From assembly GCA_902537945.1 (NCBI GenBank), contig CACBDG010000011.1, forward strand, positions 1-64,000: DNA of 64,000 bases. The letters are read 5' to 3'. The DNA is from an uncultured SAR116 cluster alpha proteobacterium (GTDB lineage Bacteria > Pseudomonadota > Alphaproteobacteria > Puniceispirillales > Marisalimonadaceae). The notes below the pieces were generated by a model. It had not been told where the DNA came from. It saw nothing but the letters and a program-made list of their open reading frames with translations, and made no database searches. The translations under genes and the position numbers were made by a program. Below are positions 17,366 through 25,616 of this stretch, one piece after another. The stretch's first letter is position 1; every line of letters begins with the position of its first letter.

Positions 17366-18641
17366 AATAAATAATTACAGTGATATATCTGAAAAAATTG
17401 AATTTGATTCTGAATTTAAAGAAATTTTTAATCAAATGGAATATTCTAAGCAAAATATTTTTATCACTGGGAAAGCTGGCACAGGAAAAACCACCCTATT
17501 AGAATATTTTAGAATTAATTCAAATAAGAATTTTGTAATATTAGCCTCAACGGGAATATCTGCAATAAAAGCAAAAGGAAAAACTATTCATTCTTTTTTT
17601 CTATTTCCACCAAGAATATTAATAAATGAAAAAATTAAGAGATTACGAAGTAAAGTCATAAGCAAAATTGATACTATTTTAATTGATGAATGCTCTATGA
17701 TAAGATGTGATGTACTCGATGCTATAGATCAATCACTTAGATTAAATAGAAATAGTGATAAAAGCTTTGGAGGTATTCAAATTATTCTTTTAGGAGACAC
17801 GCATCAACTTCCACCAGTAATAAGGGAAAATGAAAGAGAAATTTTTAATAATTTTTATCCACTTGGTCATTATTTTTTCAATGCTAATTGCTTTGAGGAA
17901 AGTGATATTAAAACCTATGAATTAACAAAAGTCTTTAGACAAAAAGATAAAGATTTTATCAATATACTCAACAATATTAGATCTGGAAACATAAATGATA
18001 ATGATCTTTTCATATTAAACAACAGGGTCGTTAATGAAAGTTTAGATATACCTTCAGAGACAATTATATTGTCGCCTACAAATAAAAGAGTGGATTCTAT
18101 AAATAATGTTAACCTTCAAAATATAGACAGTGAAACATTTTCTTATGAGTCATCTGAAACAGGTGACTTCAAAGAAAAACCAGCTGATGAAATTCTTGAG
18201 CTAAAAGTTGGAGCTCAAGTAATGCTCATTAAAAATGATTTAAAATCTCCAAAAAGATGGGTTAATGGATCAATTGGAATAGTTACTCAGTTAACAGAAA
18301 ATTCTATTCATTTAAAAATTAAAAATAAAATCCATAAAATTACACAAGATACTTGGGAAAAATTTGATTATTTAATAAAAGATGGTCAAGTTATGCATGA
18401 AGTTGTAGCAACTTTTACTCAATACCCTATCAAGCTAGCTTGGGCTGTAACAATACATAAAAGCCAAGGACAAACATTTGAAAAAGCTGTAATAGATTTA
18501 GACAAAGGCTCGTTTGCTCCTGGTCAAACCTATGTAGCATTAAGTAGAGTTACTTCTTTAGATGGTCTTTTTTTAACTCGAGCGATAAATGTTTCTGATG
18601 TAGTTTTTGATCAAAATATTGAAGATTATTTTTCTGGATGA
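17355..18641 (+). CDS. PIF1-like superfamily 1 DNA helicase
   Basis: ATP-dependent helicase of 428 residues from the ATG at 17355 (an in-frame TTG at 17337 lies deeper in gntK and is less likely). Motif I is ITGKAGTGKTTLLEYF. Motif Ia is STGISAIKAKGKTIHSFF, motif II ILIDECSM, and motif III GDTHQLPPV. The late motifs include GAQVMLIKND and the UvrD_C_2-type WAVTIHKSQGQTFE, followed by YVALSRV. Compact, with no extra domains. It overlaps gntK by 11 bases, an unusual pairing with gluconate genes. Role in replication or repair is inferred from family only. Its 3' end overlaps the convergent EamA gene by 16 bases. Confidence 0.88.
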   Translation: MENKINNYSDISEKIEFDSEFKEIFNQMEYSKQNIFITGKAGTGKTTLLEYFRINSNKNFVILASTGISAIKAKGKTIHSFFLFPPRILINEKIKRLRSKVISKIDTILIDECSMIRCDVLDAIDQSLRLNRNSDKSFGGIQIILLGDTHQLPPVIRENEREIFNNFYPLGHYFFNANCFEESDIKTYELTKVFRQKDKDFINILNNIRSGNINDNDLFILNNRVVNESLDIPSETIILSPTNKRVDSINNVNLQNIDSETFSYESSETGDFKEKPADEILELKVGAQVMLIKNDLKSPKRWVNGSIGIVTQLTENSIHLKIKNKIHKITQDTWEKFDYLIKDGQVMHEVVATFTQYPIKLAWAVTIHKSQGQTFEKAVIDLDKGSFAPGQTYVALSRVTSLDGLFLTRAINVSDVVFDQNIEDYFSG

Positions 18642-19585
18642 TTTTTTGTTTTTATCTGTTCACGAAAAGCAATCAAAATACCTGAAAAAGCAATTAAGAA
18701 CATTCCAAATATATTTGAATAACTAGGCCAATCTCCAAAAATCAGTTTTCCCCAAATGGTTGCAAAAACTAAATATGAGTAATCCATTGGAGCTAACCAA
18801 CTACTTTCAGCTGTCTGATAAGCTTTAGCTAAAAGCATATTACCTGTAATATTTAAGATTGAACATGATAAACAAAAAGAAAAAACAATAAAAGTTAATA
18901 ATGGCCATCCTATAAAAACGAATGGACTTTCTTCTCTGTAAATGTTTTCCATATAAAAATACTCAAAAAATAATATTCCAAAAGACGCAGAAACGAAAAA
19001 CATTACACCTACTGCCAATGTAAGAGAGATTACAGATTCTTCTCTACAATATTTTCTAATAAGAATAATATTACAAGCAAAGAAAAAACCAGCCATTATA
19101 GGTAATATTTGTAATAGCAAAAAATTTTCAGACCATGGCTCTAATATCAACAAAGCTCCTACCCCCCCTAATATCAAAGCAAAAGCCCTCCAAATTCCAA
19201 TCCTTTCTTTAAGAAAGATAATTGCTAATAAAGATACAAAAATTGGAAATGTATAAAGACCAGCCGCCATCTGCGTAAAACTTAATTTTGGAGATGCTGC
19301 AAAGAAGCAAAACATGCAAGTTGTCATCATTAGAGCTCTGAAATATACGGGCTTCCAGTTAAGTGGAAACAATAGATGAATACTGTTAGTAAATTTAGCT
19401 ATTAAAAACAGTAAAAATATATTTCCAATTGATCTTATAAATTGCAATTGCCAAAAACTTGTTTCACTAGACATTAGTTTGATTAAACTATCCTGCAAAG
19501 ATAAAATTATTACCCCTAAAACCAACATTATTAGTGATAAAAAAGGATTATCTTTTTTTTGTGAATTAAAAAAATCAAGCCGCAC
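18626..19585 (-). CDS. EamA/DMT-family permease
   Basis: A 319-residue, ten-helix transporter with two EamA repeats, starting at a GTG. First-repeat features: IILSLQDSLIKLMSSETSFW near 26-45 and QLQFIRSIGN, then LKERIG near 125. Second-repeat features: AESSWLAPMDYSYLVFATIW and FGDWPS. This pattern resembles the S-adenosylmethionine/RhaT-like or riboflavin-type DMT subgroup seen in Alphaproteobacteria, but the substrate is not known. Converges with the helicase gene (16-base overlap) and lies 22 bases downstream of the acyl-CoA synthetase, likely co-transcribed. Confidence 0.9.
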   Translation of the reverse strand: MRLDFFNSQKKDNPFLSLIMLVLGVIILSLQDSLIKLMSSETSFWQLQFIRSIGNIFLLFLIAKFTNSIHLLFPLNWKPVYFRALMMTTCMFCFFAASPKLSFTQMAAGLYTFPIFVSLLAIIFLKERIGIWRAFALILGGVGALLILEPWSENFLLLQILPIMAGFFFACNIILIRKYCREESVISLTLAVGVMFFVSASFGILFFEYFYMENIYREESPFVFIGWPLLTFIVFSFCLSCSILNITGNMLLAKAYQTAESSWLAPMDYSYLVFATIWGKLIFGDWPSYSNIFGMFLIAFSGILIAFREQIKTKNHPEK

Positions 19586-19607
19586 TCTTTTTAAACCTTT
19601 GAGTAAA

Positions 19608-21356
19608 TTAAAAAAAGGATTGCTTATATAAATTCTTTATTTCTTCTTTATAACGAGTAGAAATTATATGTCGCCTTATTTTAAGAGTGGGAGTTAATTG
19701 ACCATTATCAGTACTAAAAGCTTCATCTGAAAATATGAATTTTCTAATTTTTTTTGTTTGAGATAAATTTATATTTACATTATTCAAGATATTTTGAAGG
19801 TTTTTCTTTAGGTTATTTTCACTATCATTTAATAGATCTTCGTTTGGAATAATTATGGCAACTAGAAAGGGTCTATTATGACCATATATCATTACTTGCT
19901 CAATTTCATCATATGATAGTAAAAGATTTTCTATTGGAACAGGAGCTATATTTTCACCACCTGAATTAACAATCATTTCATTTACTCTACCAAAAATTTT
20001 TATGTATCCATCATTATCAATTGATCCTAAATCTCCTGTGCGAAGCCAACCATTTACCAAGACTTTATCTGTATTTTTTTTATCTTTCCAATACCCCTTC
20101 ATAAGAGAACTTCCTCTTACAAGAATTTCATTTTCATTAGAAATTTTAGCTTCGAGACCCTTAATAACGATACCCACAGTATCTATTTTTATATTATTGA
20201 TAGGATTACATGATATAAGTGGAGAACATTCAGTTTGACCGTATCCTTGTAAAATATTAATTCCAAGAGATTGAAAGAACAAACCAACTTGTTCATTCAA
20301 AGCAGCTCCTCCAGAAATAAAAGCTTGTAAATTTCCACCAAAAGTTTTCTGAAATTTTTTTCTTACAAGCTTTTCCAATAATATATTCTGAACTTCTTCT
20401 AAAAAACTTAATTTTATTTTTTTATATTTTTTTGTTCCTAATACTATTGTTTTTTCAAATAGTTTTTGAGAAAATTTACTTTTAGTTAATAGTTGATTAT
20501 TTATTTTTTTGTATAAAACCTCATAAAGTCTGGGCACTGCAGTCATTAATGTTGGTTTAACACTTAATAAATCATTTACTATTTGATCACGATTTTCATT
20601 AAAATAAATTTCTGCTCCAATGAATATAGGCAAAAAGAAGCCAGCAGTATGTTCATAAGCGTGAGAAAGTGGAATTATAGACAAAAATTTATGTTCTTTT
20701 ATTTTAATTTCAGAAACTAGCTCATTTGCTCCAACTATATTAGATATAATTGATTTGTGAGTTAACATAACTCCTTTAGGCTTATTACTAGTTCCAGATG
20801 TATAAATAATTGAAACCACATCATTTTCGTTGATTTTAGAAACAAAGCGTTGTTTGATATTTGATTTTACATCACTTTTTGATCCAAGATTTAATAGTTG
20901 ATTAAATGTATAAAAATCTAAGTTAAATTTTTTAAATTTTGTCGTATTTGTATCGTCGATACAAATCACGTGTTTAATTTTATCTAAACTAGGTAATATT
21001 TTTAAAATTAGTGATAATAATTTTTGATTAACAAAAACTGTTGAAGTTTCTGAATGAGATAAAAGATAAGAAATTTCTTCTTCATTGCTGGTTGTGTAAC
21101 CAGGAACAGTTATTGCTCCTAATGACATTGTAGCCAGATCTATAATACACCACTGATAACTATTATCAGCAATAATGGAAATTTTATCATTTTTTTTTAC
21201 ACCTATTTCATGCAATGCTGAAGTTACATTAAGCACTAAATCTTTAGTTTTTTTCCAAGAAATGTGTTCCCAATTACTATTTGATTTAAAACCAAAAAGT
21301 GTTTTATCCTCGTATAAATCTGAGTTATTAAAGAAAATCTGTGGTAAATTTTTCAT
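19608..21356 (-). CDS. Long-chain acyl-CoA synthetase (AMP-forming)
   Basis: Activates a fatty acid to acyl-CoA with ATP through an acyl-adenylate. 582 residues. The AMP-binding P-loop is YTSGTSNKPKGVMLTHKS near 190-207. GYGQTECSP is the A5 motif, and GWLRTGDLGSIDNDGYIKI with GRVNEMIVNSGGENIAP forms the A7/A8 hinge. The catalytic-lysine region is GQLTPTLKIRRHI near the C-terminus. The 'long-chain' family (FAA1-like, with the C-terminal cap) fits better than short acyl types because of the inserted segment at about 280-340 and the LTPTLK motif. Probably cytoplasmic or peripheral membrane; used for beta-oxidation or lipid remodelling. Confidence 0.92.
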   Translation of the reverse strand: MKNLPQIFFNNSDLYEDKTLFGFKSNSNWEHISWKKTKDLVLNVTSALHEIGVKKNDKISIIADNSYQWCIIDLATMSLGAITVPGYTTSNEEEISYLLSHSETSTVFVNQKLLSLILKILPSLDKIKHVICIDDTNTTKFKKFNLDFYTFNQLLNLGSKSDVKSNIKQRFVSKINENDVVSIIYTSGTSNKPKGVMLTHKSIISNIVGANELVSEIKIKEHKFLSIIPLSHAYEHTAGFFLPIFIGAEIYFNENRDQIVNDLLSVKPTLMTAVPRLYEVLYKKINNQLLTKSKFSQKLFEKTIVLGTKKYKKIKLSFLEEVQNILLEKLVRKKFQKTFGGNLQAFISGGAALNEQVGLFFQSLGINILQGYGQTECSPLISCNPINNIKIDTVGIVIKGLEAKISNENEILVRGSSLMKGYWKDKKNTDKVLVNGWLRTGDLGSIDNDGYIKIFGRVNEMIVNSGGENIAPVPIENLLLSYDEIEQVMIYGHNRPFLVAIIIPNEDLLNDSENNLKKNLQNILNNVNINLSQTKKIRKFIFSDEAFSTDNGQLTPTLKIRRHIISTRYKEEIKNLYKQSFF

Positions 21357-21475
21357 GAATTAAACCATTTAAAAAATGAAATTATATAAACACAAATAAA
21401 AAAAAATTAAAATTTTTTTTTTAATATTTACTGTTTTTCTAATTTAATTATAAATTTATTATTAAATTAAAATTT

Positions 21476-21481
21476 AAGGAG
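21476..21481 (+). promoter_or_regulatory. Strong RBS without a nearby AUG
   Basis: AAGGAG lies 9 bases before an ATA codon at 21491 that is in frame with the alpha/beta hydrolase. The frame is open from there and encodes a typical hydrophobic signal anchor running into the ATG at 21551. No ATG, GTG or TTG occurs between the RBS and 21551, so either initiation is non-canonical or the original start codon was lost. Confidence 0.5.
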
Positions 21482-21550
21482 TTTTTCAAAATATTTTTAA
21501 AATATATTATATCCTTTATAATAATACTTATTTTAACCTTAATAATATCT

Positions 21551-22459
21551 ATGAATACAAACCAGATAAAATTTTCAAGTGACTTTAATTCAAATTTTAT
21601 TGGAACTGATATAAATGCATATTTAAAAAAAACAGAAGAACAATTTCTTGATATAAAAAATGGGGTAGAAAAAAAAGTAATTTGGGCAAATGATATAAAT
21701 AAAAAAACTCCGTTTGCAATTGTTTATATCCATGGCTTTACAGCATCATCAGAAGAAGTTCGCCCTCTTCCTGACAAAATTGCTAGTGATTTAAATGCTA
21801 ATCTTTTCTTTACAAGGTTAACAGGGCACGGAAGAAATCCAAAGGCAATGAAATTATGTTCAATTCCTAATTGGATGAAAGACCTGCATGAAGCAATAGA
21901 AATTGGTTCAAAAATTGGGGAAAAAGTCATTTTAATGTCCTCTTCAACTGGTGGTACAATAAGTGCAACTTCCGCTCTAGATAGAAAACTTTCACAGAAA
22001 ATTTTGGGATATATATTTTTATCACCTAATTTTGGAATAAATAATAAATTTGCTAGCTTGATTTCTTGGCCGTTTTCTCAATATTGGTTAAAATTAATTC
22101 TTGGTAAGACAATAAAACATAATCCAAGAAATGATCTTAATAAAAAATATTGGACAATGTCATATCCAACAAATGCTCTCATTCCAATGGCTAAGCTAAT
22201 AAATGAAGTAAATGAAAGAGATTACAGTAAAGTGAATAAACCAGCACTTTTTTATTTTTCAATGGATGACAAAGTAGTAGATCCTAAAAAAATAAAAAAA
22301 TTTATATCTAATTGGGGAGGGAAAAGTACAACAGAAATTATTAAACTTTCAAATAACGATGATAAATATTCACATGTACTAGCTGGTGATATTATTTCTC
22401 CTAATCAGACTGAACATGCAAAAAAAACAATTGTAGCTTGGATTAAAAATTTAAAATAA
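21551..22459 (+). CDS. Alpha/beta hydrolase (serine esterase/lipase-like)
   Basis: 302 residues from the first ATG. The oxyanion-hole segment is YIHGFTASSEEVRP near 58-71. The nucleophile elbow is MSSSTGG near 130-136 (S-x-S-x-G, first Gly replaced by Ser). The acid is in FSMDDKVVDP, and the histidine in YSHVLAGD. This triad order fits an esterase, lipase or thioesterase; the substrate is unknown. Upstream in frame, 20 codons from 21491 encode a Lys-flanked run of Ile/Leu/Phe ending at the ATG, preceded by AAGGAG. The true protein may therefore be a membrane-anchored or exported enzyme starting at a rare ATA codon. Downstream it converges with the NTF2-like gene. Confidence 0.82.
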   Translation: MNTNQIKFSSDFNSNFIGTDINAYLKKTEEQFLDIKNGVEKKVIWANDINKKTPFAIVYIHGFTASSEEVRPLPDKIASDLNANLFFTRLTGHGRNPKAMKLCSIPNWMKDLHEAIEIGSKIGEKVILMSSSTGGTISATSALDRKLSQKILGYIFLSPNFGINNKFASLISWPFSQYWLKLILGKTIKHNPRNDLNKKYWTMSYPTNALIPMAKLINEVNERDYSKVNKPALFYFSMDDKVVDPKKIKKFISNWGGKSTTEIIKLSNNDDKYSHVLAGDIISPNQTEHAKKTIVAWIKNLK

Positions 22460-22472
22460 ATCTGAATTAATA

Positions 22473-22958
22473 CTATTTACTTATGTATGGTATAGATGAA
22501 TGATGCAGGTTGATTAACAAATTATTATCATTATCTTTAACATAGCCAAAAGTATATTCGACTTTGACTTCATCGCAAGTATCAACACTTTGAAAAAAGT
22601 AATTTCCCATAGATAAAGCTATCTCTTTGAGAATAATTATTTTTCTTTCACCAAAATTTATTTTTTTCCAAGGTTTTAGCGCAAAACCTTTATCTTCTAA
22701 AATAGAACCACCAATGAAATAAGATACCGCATCATCATAAGTATAACGAAATTGCTTTTCTGATGCTAATGTAGGCTTAAATAAAACCTCACATATATCA
22801 AAAGCATAAAATTGTTTAACAAAAACACTAGCTCTTGTTTTATAATCCTCGTTTTGGGTATATAAATTTCCGATTTCAATAACGTTTTGAGCCCACAACT
22901 CTTGAGCCCTAATGATTTCAAATTCAGTTGTATTAATTTTTTCTTTTAAAGAGTTCAT
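22473..22958 (-). CDS. Probable NTF2/SnoaL-like fold protein, function unknown
   Basis: A soluble 161-residue protein without signal peptide or membrane segment. The pattern of an N-terminal helix with WAQNVIEIGNLY, then FKPTLASEKQFR, SYFIGG, EDKGFALKPW, MGNYFF, VEYTFGYVKD and a C-terminal LHHSSIPY recalls a family of marine bacterial and algal proteins with a SnoaL/NTF2-like cone fold. Some of these are loosely named phosphoribosyl-AMP cyclohydrolase in databases, but the HisI zinc motifs are absent. The function is unknown. It lies between convergent and same-strand genes with no clear operon partner. Confidence 0.6.
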   Translation of the reverse strand: MNSLKEKINTTEFEIIRAQELWAQNVIEIGNLYTQNEDYKTRASVFVKQFYAFDICEVLFKPTLASEKQFRYTYDDAVSYFIGGSILEDKGFALKPWKKINFGERKIIILKEIALSMGNYFFQSVDTCDEVKVEYTFGYVKDNDNNLLINLHHSSIPYISK

Positions 22959-23105
22959 AATAATTTAAGCTTTTAGAAGGATTATATTTTAATAAAATAT
23001 TAAATTAAATAAGTTAAATAAATCATTAATATTTTTTCTAACAAGCGGAACTTCGCACATTTAAAAATAACTGTCAATACAGTAGGGTATTTTTATATAA
23101 TACAG

Positions 23106-23534
23106 TTACTTAAGAGGAAATGTTGAGGTTGCATGGCATATAATTTTTTCTTTTTTATCTTCTTGGTAAACTTTAGTTTCTCCAATTGCAATTGATCTTC
23201 CAAACCTTTGAACAATACTTTCAATAATAAAATAATCTCCAAAAGCTGGACGAATAAAATTATTATTCTGAGAAAGTGTTCCTCTTTGTGATTTTACTGA
23301 AGTGTTCATGGCTATAGACATTGTTGTATCAATAACAGACATTAAAACTTGACCTGAAACAGCCCCGGTAACAAACTGGTAATCTGGAGAATTTTCTAAT
23401 TTAGCGACCACCCTTCCTTCTTCTATTTCTAAAAATGAAAGCTTAAGTTGTTTCACATAAGGTGCAAAAATATATTCATATATTTCTTCAATATTTTTCA
23501 TCGTAATTGTTTTAGTTGGTAATTTATTAGTCAT
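23106..23534 (-). CDS. PaaI-type hotdog-fold acyl-CoA thioesterase
   Basis: A 142-residue single hotdog domain. The central helix segment is FVTGAVSGQVLMSVIDTTMSIAM, with the Gly and Asp positions used by YbgC/PaaI-like thioesterases. GTLSQNNNFIRPAFGDYFIIES and GRSIAIGETKVYQ are the usual beta strands. It likely hydrolyses an acyl-CoA. The ATG at 23534 is preferred to an in-frame TTG at 23552, because a GAG sits eight bases upstream of the ATG. Ends 31 bases upstream of nothing coding on its 3' side except a 147-base gap. It is transcribed 50 bases after the COG0523 gene, possibly in the same unit. Confidence 0.85.
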   Translation of the reverse strand: MTNKLPTKTITMKNIEEIYEYIFAPYVKQLKLSFLEIEEGRVVAKLENSPDYQFVTGAVSGQVLMSVIDTTMSIAMNTSVKSQRGTLSQNNNFIRPAFGDYFIIESIVQRFGRSIAIGETKVYQEDKKEKIICHATSTFPLK

Positions 23535-23583
23535 AATCCTACTCAAAATCAAATATAGATTAATTTTAAAATTTAATACTTTT

Positions 23584-24642
23584 CTAGTTTTTATTCAGCT
23601 CATTTTCTCCAATTATTTTAAATAAGTCATCTATAATATTTTTATTTATATTTTTAGTTATAAAAACTAAACGTGATTTTTTATCATTACTTGGCCATTT
23701 CTCTAACCATTCTAAAGGATGGAAAATATGCTGAACTCCATGAATAACAGCTGGGCAACTCTCTCCCTTTATATTTAAAATACCCTTAATTCTTAGTATA
23801 TCTTCACCCATCTGACTCATTAGTAATTCAAGAAAAAAATTTACTGACGTCATGCTTGCAGGTTGACTGGTTACCATAGCAAAAGTTTCGATGTCGTCAC
23901 CGTGCCGATTTACATTATGTTCGTGATGATGATCGTGATGATTGTGCAAATGATTAGAAGATTTATTTTTTTCAATCTCTAACCACTCTCTTACGTTCCA
24001 GTCTTTGTTTTGTGGGTTATAATCATTAAGTCCTGATAACTTAGACACTGGCAAAAAGTTCTTATCGCTATTAATTATAGTAACTTTTGGGTTAATTCCT
24101 TTTATTCTCTTGGTTAAAGAATTTACTGTTCTTTTATCTGCAAGGTCGGTCTTACTTAATATAATTCTGTCTGCAAAAGCTGTTTGCTTTACCGCTTCTT
24201 TATGAGCATTGAATGTTGTTTCACCATTTATTGAATCAACGACTGTAATTACACCATCTATTGAATAAATTTTTTGAAGATCCAAAGATGTCATTAAAGT
24301 ATGAATTATAGGAACAGGATCAGCCAGACCTGTTGTTTCGATTATAACATGATTGAAAGGTGAAATATCTCCCTTTCCCATTTTTTTCAAAAGATTAAGA
24401 AGTGTTGTTTTTAAATCACTTTGGATTGTACAACAAATGCACCCATTTTGTAATTCAATTACATTTTCATCAGTGGTTTCAATTAAGTCATGATCTAAAC
24501 CAACCTCGCCAAATTCATTAATAATAATAGCTGCATTAGCCATTTGTTTTTGTTTTATTAAAGAAGTTAAAATAGTAGTTTTTCCACTTCCTAAAAAGCC
24601 TGTTAAAATTGTTATTGGTATGTTTTTTTGTAAAGAAGACAT
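23584..24642 (-). CDS. COG0523 (CobW/ZNG1-type) GTPase, probable zinc metallochaperone
   Basis: G3E GTPase of 352 residues. Walker A is LTGFLGSGKTT at about 13-23. The metal site CICC lies in QNGCICCTIQSDL at about 65-77, with Switch II-type ETTGLADP near 105 and base-specific SKTD near 158. A His-rich loop (HLHNHHDHHHEH, about 236-247) joins the GTPase to the C-terminal CobW_C domain. Members next to folE under Zur control are zinc chaperones that supply Zn2+ during limitation. Here it diverges from folE across 78 bases containing a Zur-like palindrome. Cobalt (CobW) or nitrile hydratase roles are less likely, as no cob or nha gene is nearby. Confidence 0.9.
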   Translation of the reverse strand: MSSLQKNIPITILTGFLGSGKTTILTSLIKQKQMANAAIIINEFGEVGLDHDLIETTDENVIELQNGCICCTIQSDLKTTLLNLLKKMGKGDISPFNHVIIETTGLADPVPIIHTLMTSLDLQKIYSIDGVITVVDSINGETTFNAHKEAVKQTAFADRIILSKTDLADKRTVNSLTKRIKGINPKVTIINSDKNFLPVSKLSGLNDYNPQNKDWNVREWLEIEKNKSSNHLHNHHDHHHEHNVNRHGDDIETFAMVTSQPASMTSVNFFLELLMSQMGEDILRIKGILNIKGESCPAVIHGVQHIFHPLEWLEKWPSNDKKSRLVFITKNINKNIIDDLFKIIGENELNKN

Positions 24643-24678
24643 TATTAATTATAAATTATTTGCTTAAAAATTAATTAT

Positions 24679-24691
24679 GTTATGTTATAAC
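24679..24691. promoter_or_regulatory. Zur-box-like inverted repeat between COG0523 and folE
   Basis: GTTAT-GTT-ATAAC is a perfect 5-bp inverted repeat with a three-base spacer, matching the core of the Zur consensus TGTTAT-N3-ATAACA (with T at 24678 and G instead of A at 24692). It lies 30 bases before the folE ATG, just upstream of a TATAAT at 24703-24708, and 37 bases before the divergent COG0523 start. A Zur repressor bound here would block both promoters. The target genes, both zinc-linked, agree with this reading. Confidence 0.6.
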
Positions 24692-24720
24692 GTTACCAGT
24701 AATATAATAATAGTGAGCAA

Positions 24721-25326
24721 ATGAAAAATAAACTTAAAAACTCTAATATAGTTAAATTTAATCCAAATCCTACTCGTGAAGAAGCTATGAATGCTGTTAA
24801 AACCTTAATAGCATGGGCTGGGGACAATCCTAACAGAGAGGGTTTAATTGAAACCCCCAAAAGAGTTGTGGATGCTTATAAAGAGTTTTTTGAAGGCTAT
24901 ACCCTTAACCCTGATGAAATTTTATCTAAAACCTTCGAAGAAGTTGAAGGATATGACGAGATGGTATTAATAAAAAACATTAGATTAGAATCTCACTGTG
25001 AACATCATATTGTTCCTATTCTTGGTATAGCTCACGTGGCATACATGCCTAACAAAAGAGTTGTTGGAATAAGTAAATTAGCTAGATTAGTAGACGTTTA
25101 TGCAAAAAGACTTCAAATACAAGAAACATTGACTTCACAAATTGCCGAAACAATTCAAAGAGTTTTAGATCCCTTAGGTGTTGCTGTTATCATAGATGCA
25201 TCTCATCAATGCATGACAACTAGAGGAGTTCACAAACCCGATTCTAGTACACTTACCAAGCGCATGTTAGGTGTTTTTAAAGATGATCCAGAAATAAGAT
25301 CTGAGTTTATGAAGTTAATCAATTAA
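24721..25326 (+). CDS. folE: GTP cyclohydrolase I (type IA)
   Basis: Converts GTP to 7,8-dihydroneopterin triphosphate, the first step of tetrahydrofolate synthesis. 201 residues. [17 protein letters not shown] near 44-60 and the zinc-binding [12 protein letters not shown] near 90-101 are clear, with the third ligand in [12 protein letters not shown] near 161-172. The enzyme needs Zn2+, which fits the divergent zinc chaperone and the Zur-like box upstream. The start is an ATG 13 bases after a consensus -10, implying a very short leader. Family length is normal. Confidence 0.97.
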   Translation: MKNKLKNSNIVKFNPNPTREEAMNAVKTLIAWAGDNPNREGLIETPKRVVDAYKEFFEGYTLNPDEILSKTFEEVEGYDEMVLIKNIRLESHCEHHIVPILGIAHVAYMPNKRVVGISKLARLVDVYAKRLQIQETLTSQIAETIQRVLDPLGVAVIIDASHQCMTTRGVHKPDSSTLTKRMLGVFKDDPEIRSEFMKLIN

Positions 25327-25352
25327 AAATGCTTTTAAAATATAAAATTCAG

Positions 25353-25370
25353 GTCAAGTTTAAATTTGAC
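25353..25370. repeat. 18-base near-palindrome downstream of folE
   Basis: GTCAAG-TTTAAA-TTTGAC is an almost perfect inverted repeat (one G-T mismatch) 27 bases after the folE stop. It is not followed by a clear T run in either direction, so it is a weak terminator candidate or a protein site. The rest of 25327-25506 shows only AT-rich sequence with a small AAATAC/GTATTT hairpin. Confidence 0.4.
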
Positions 25371-25506
25371 TAGTTTTCAACAATTTATGCTACTTAAAAC
25401 CCCTAGAGCTATTTTAAAATATGTTTTGTGTTATTTGAAATACATTTCGTATTTGTTTCAAAAAAACAAAAACACCAAAACTTTATAGAAATATCAGATG
25501 GTAAGC

Positions 25507-25581
25507 TGGTGATCCCTAGGGGATTCGAACCCCTATTGCAGCCGTGAAAGGGCTGAGTCCTAACCATTAGACGAAGGGACC
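25507..25581 (-). tRNA. tRNA-Glu (anticodon UUC)
   Basis: A 75-nt cloverleaf on the minus strand with the CCA end encoded. The acceptor stem pairs GGTCCCT with AGGGATC (one G-T), discriminator A. The D-arm region is TCGTCTAATGGTTAGGA. The anticodon arm CAGCC-CTTTCAC-GGCTG has anticodon TTC. The T arm is AGGGG-TTCGAAC-CCCT. It lies 35 bases downstream of recJ on the same strand, and may be co-transcribed or have its own promoter. Confidence 0.95.
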
Positions 25582-25616
25582 ACTGAAATATCTATTAACT
25601 ATAATTTAAAGAAAAA

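Noticed and set aside
23041-23105. Terminator after the thioesterase gene (ACTGT-ATTG-ACAGT then T run)
   Set aside because: The stem is only five base pairs and the T run is interrupted; too weak to call in AT-rich DNA.
23584-24642. Cobalamin biosynthesis protein CobW
   Set aside because: No other cob genes are present; folE neighbour and Zur-like box favour a zinc chaperone.
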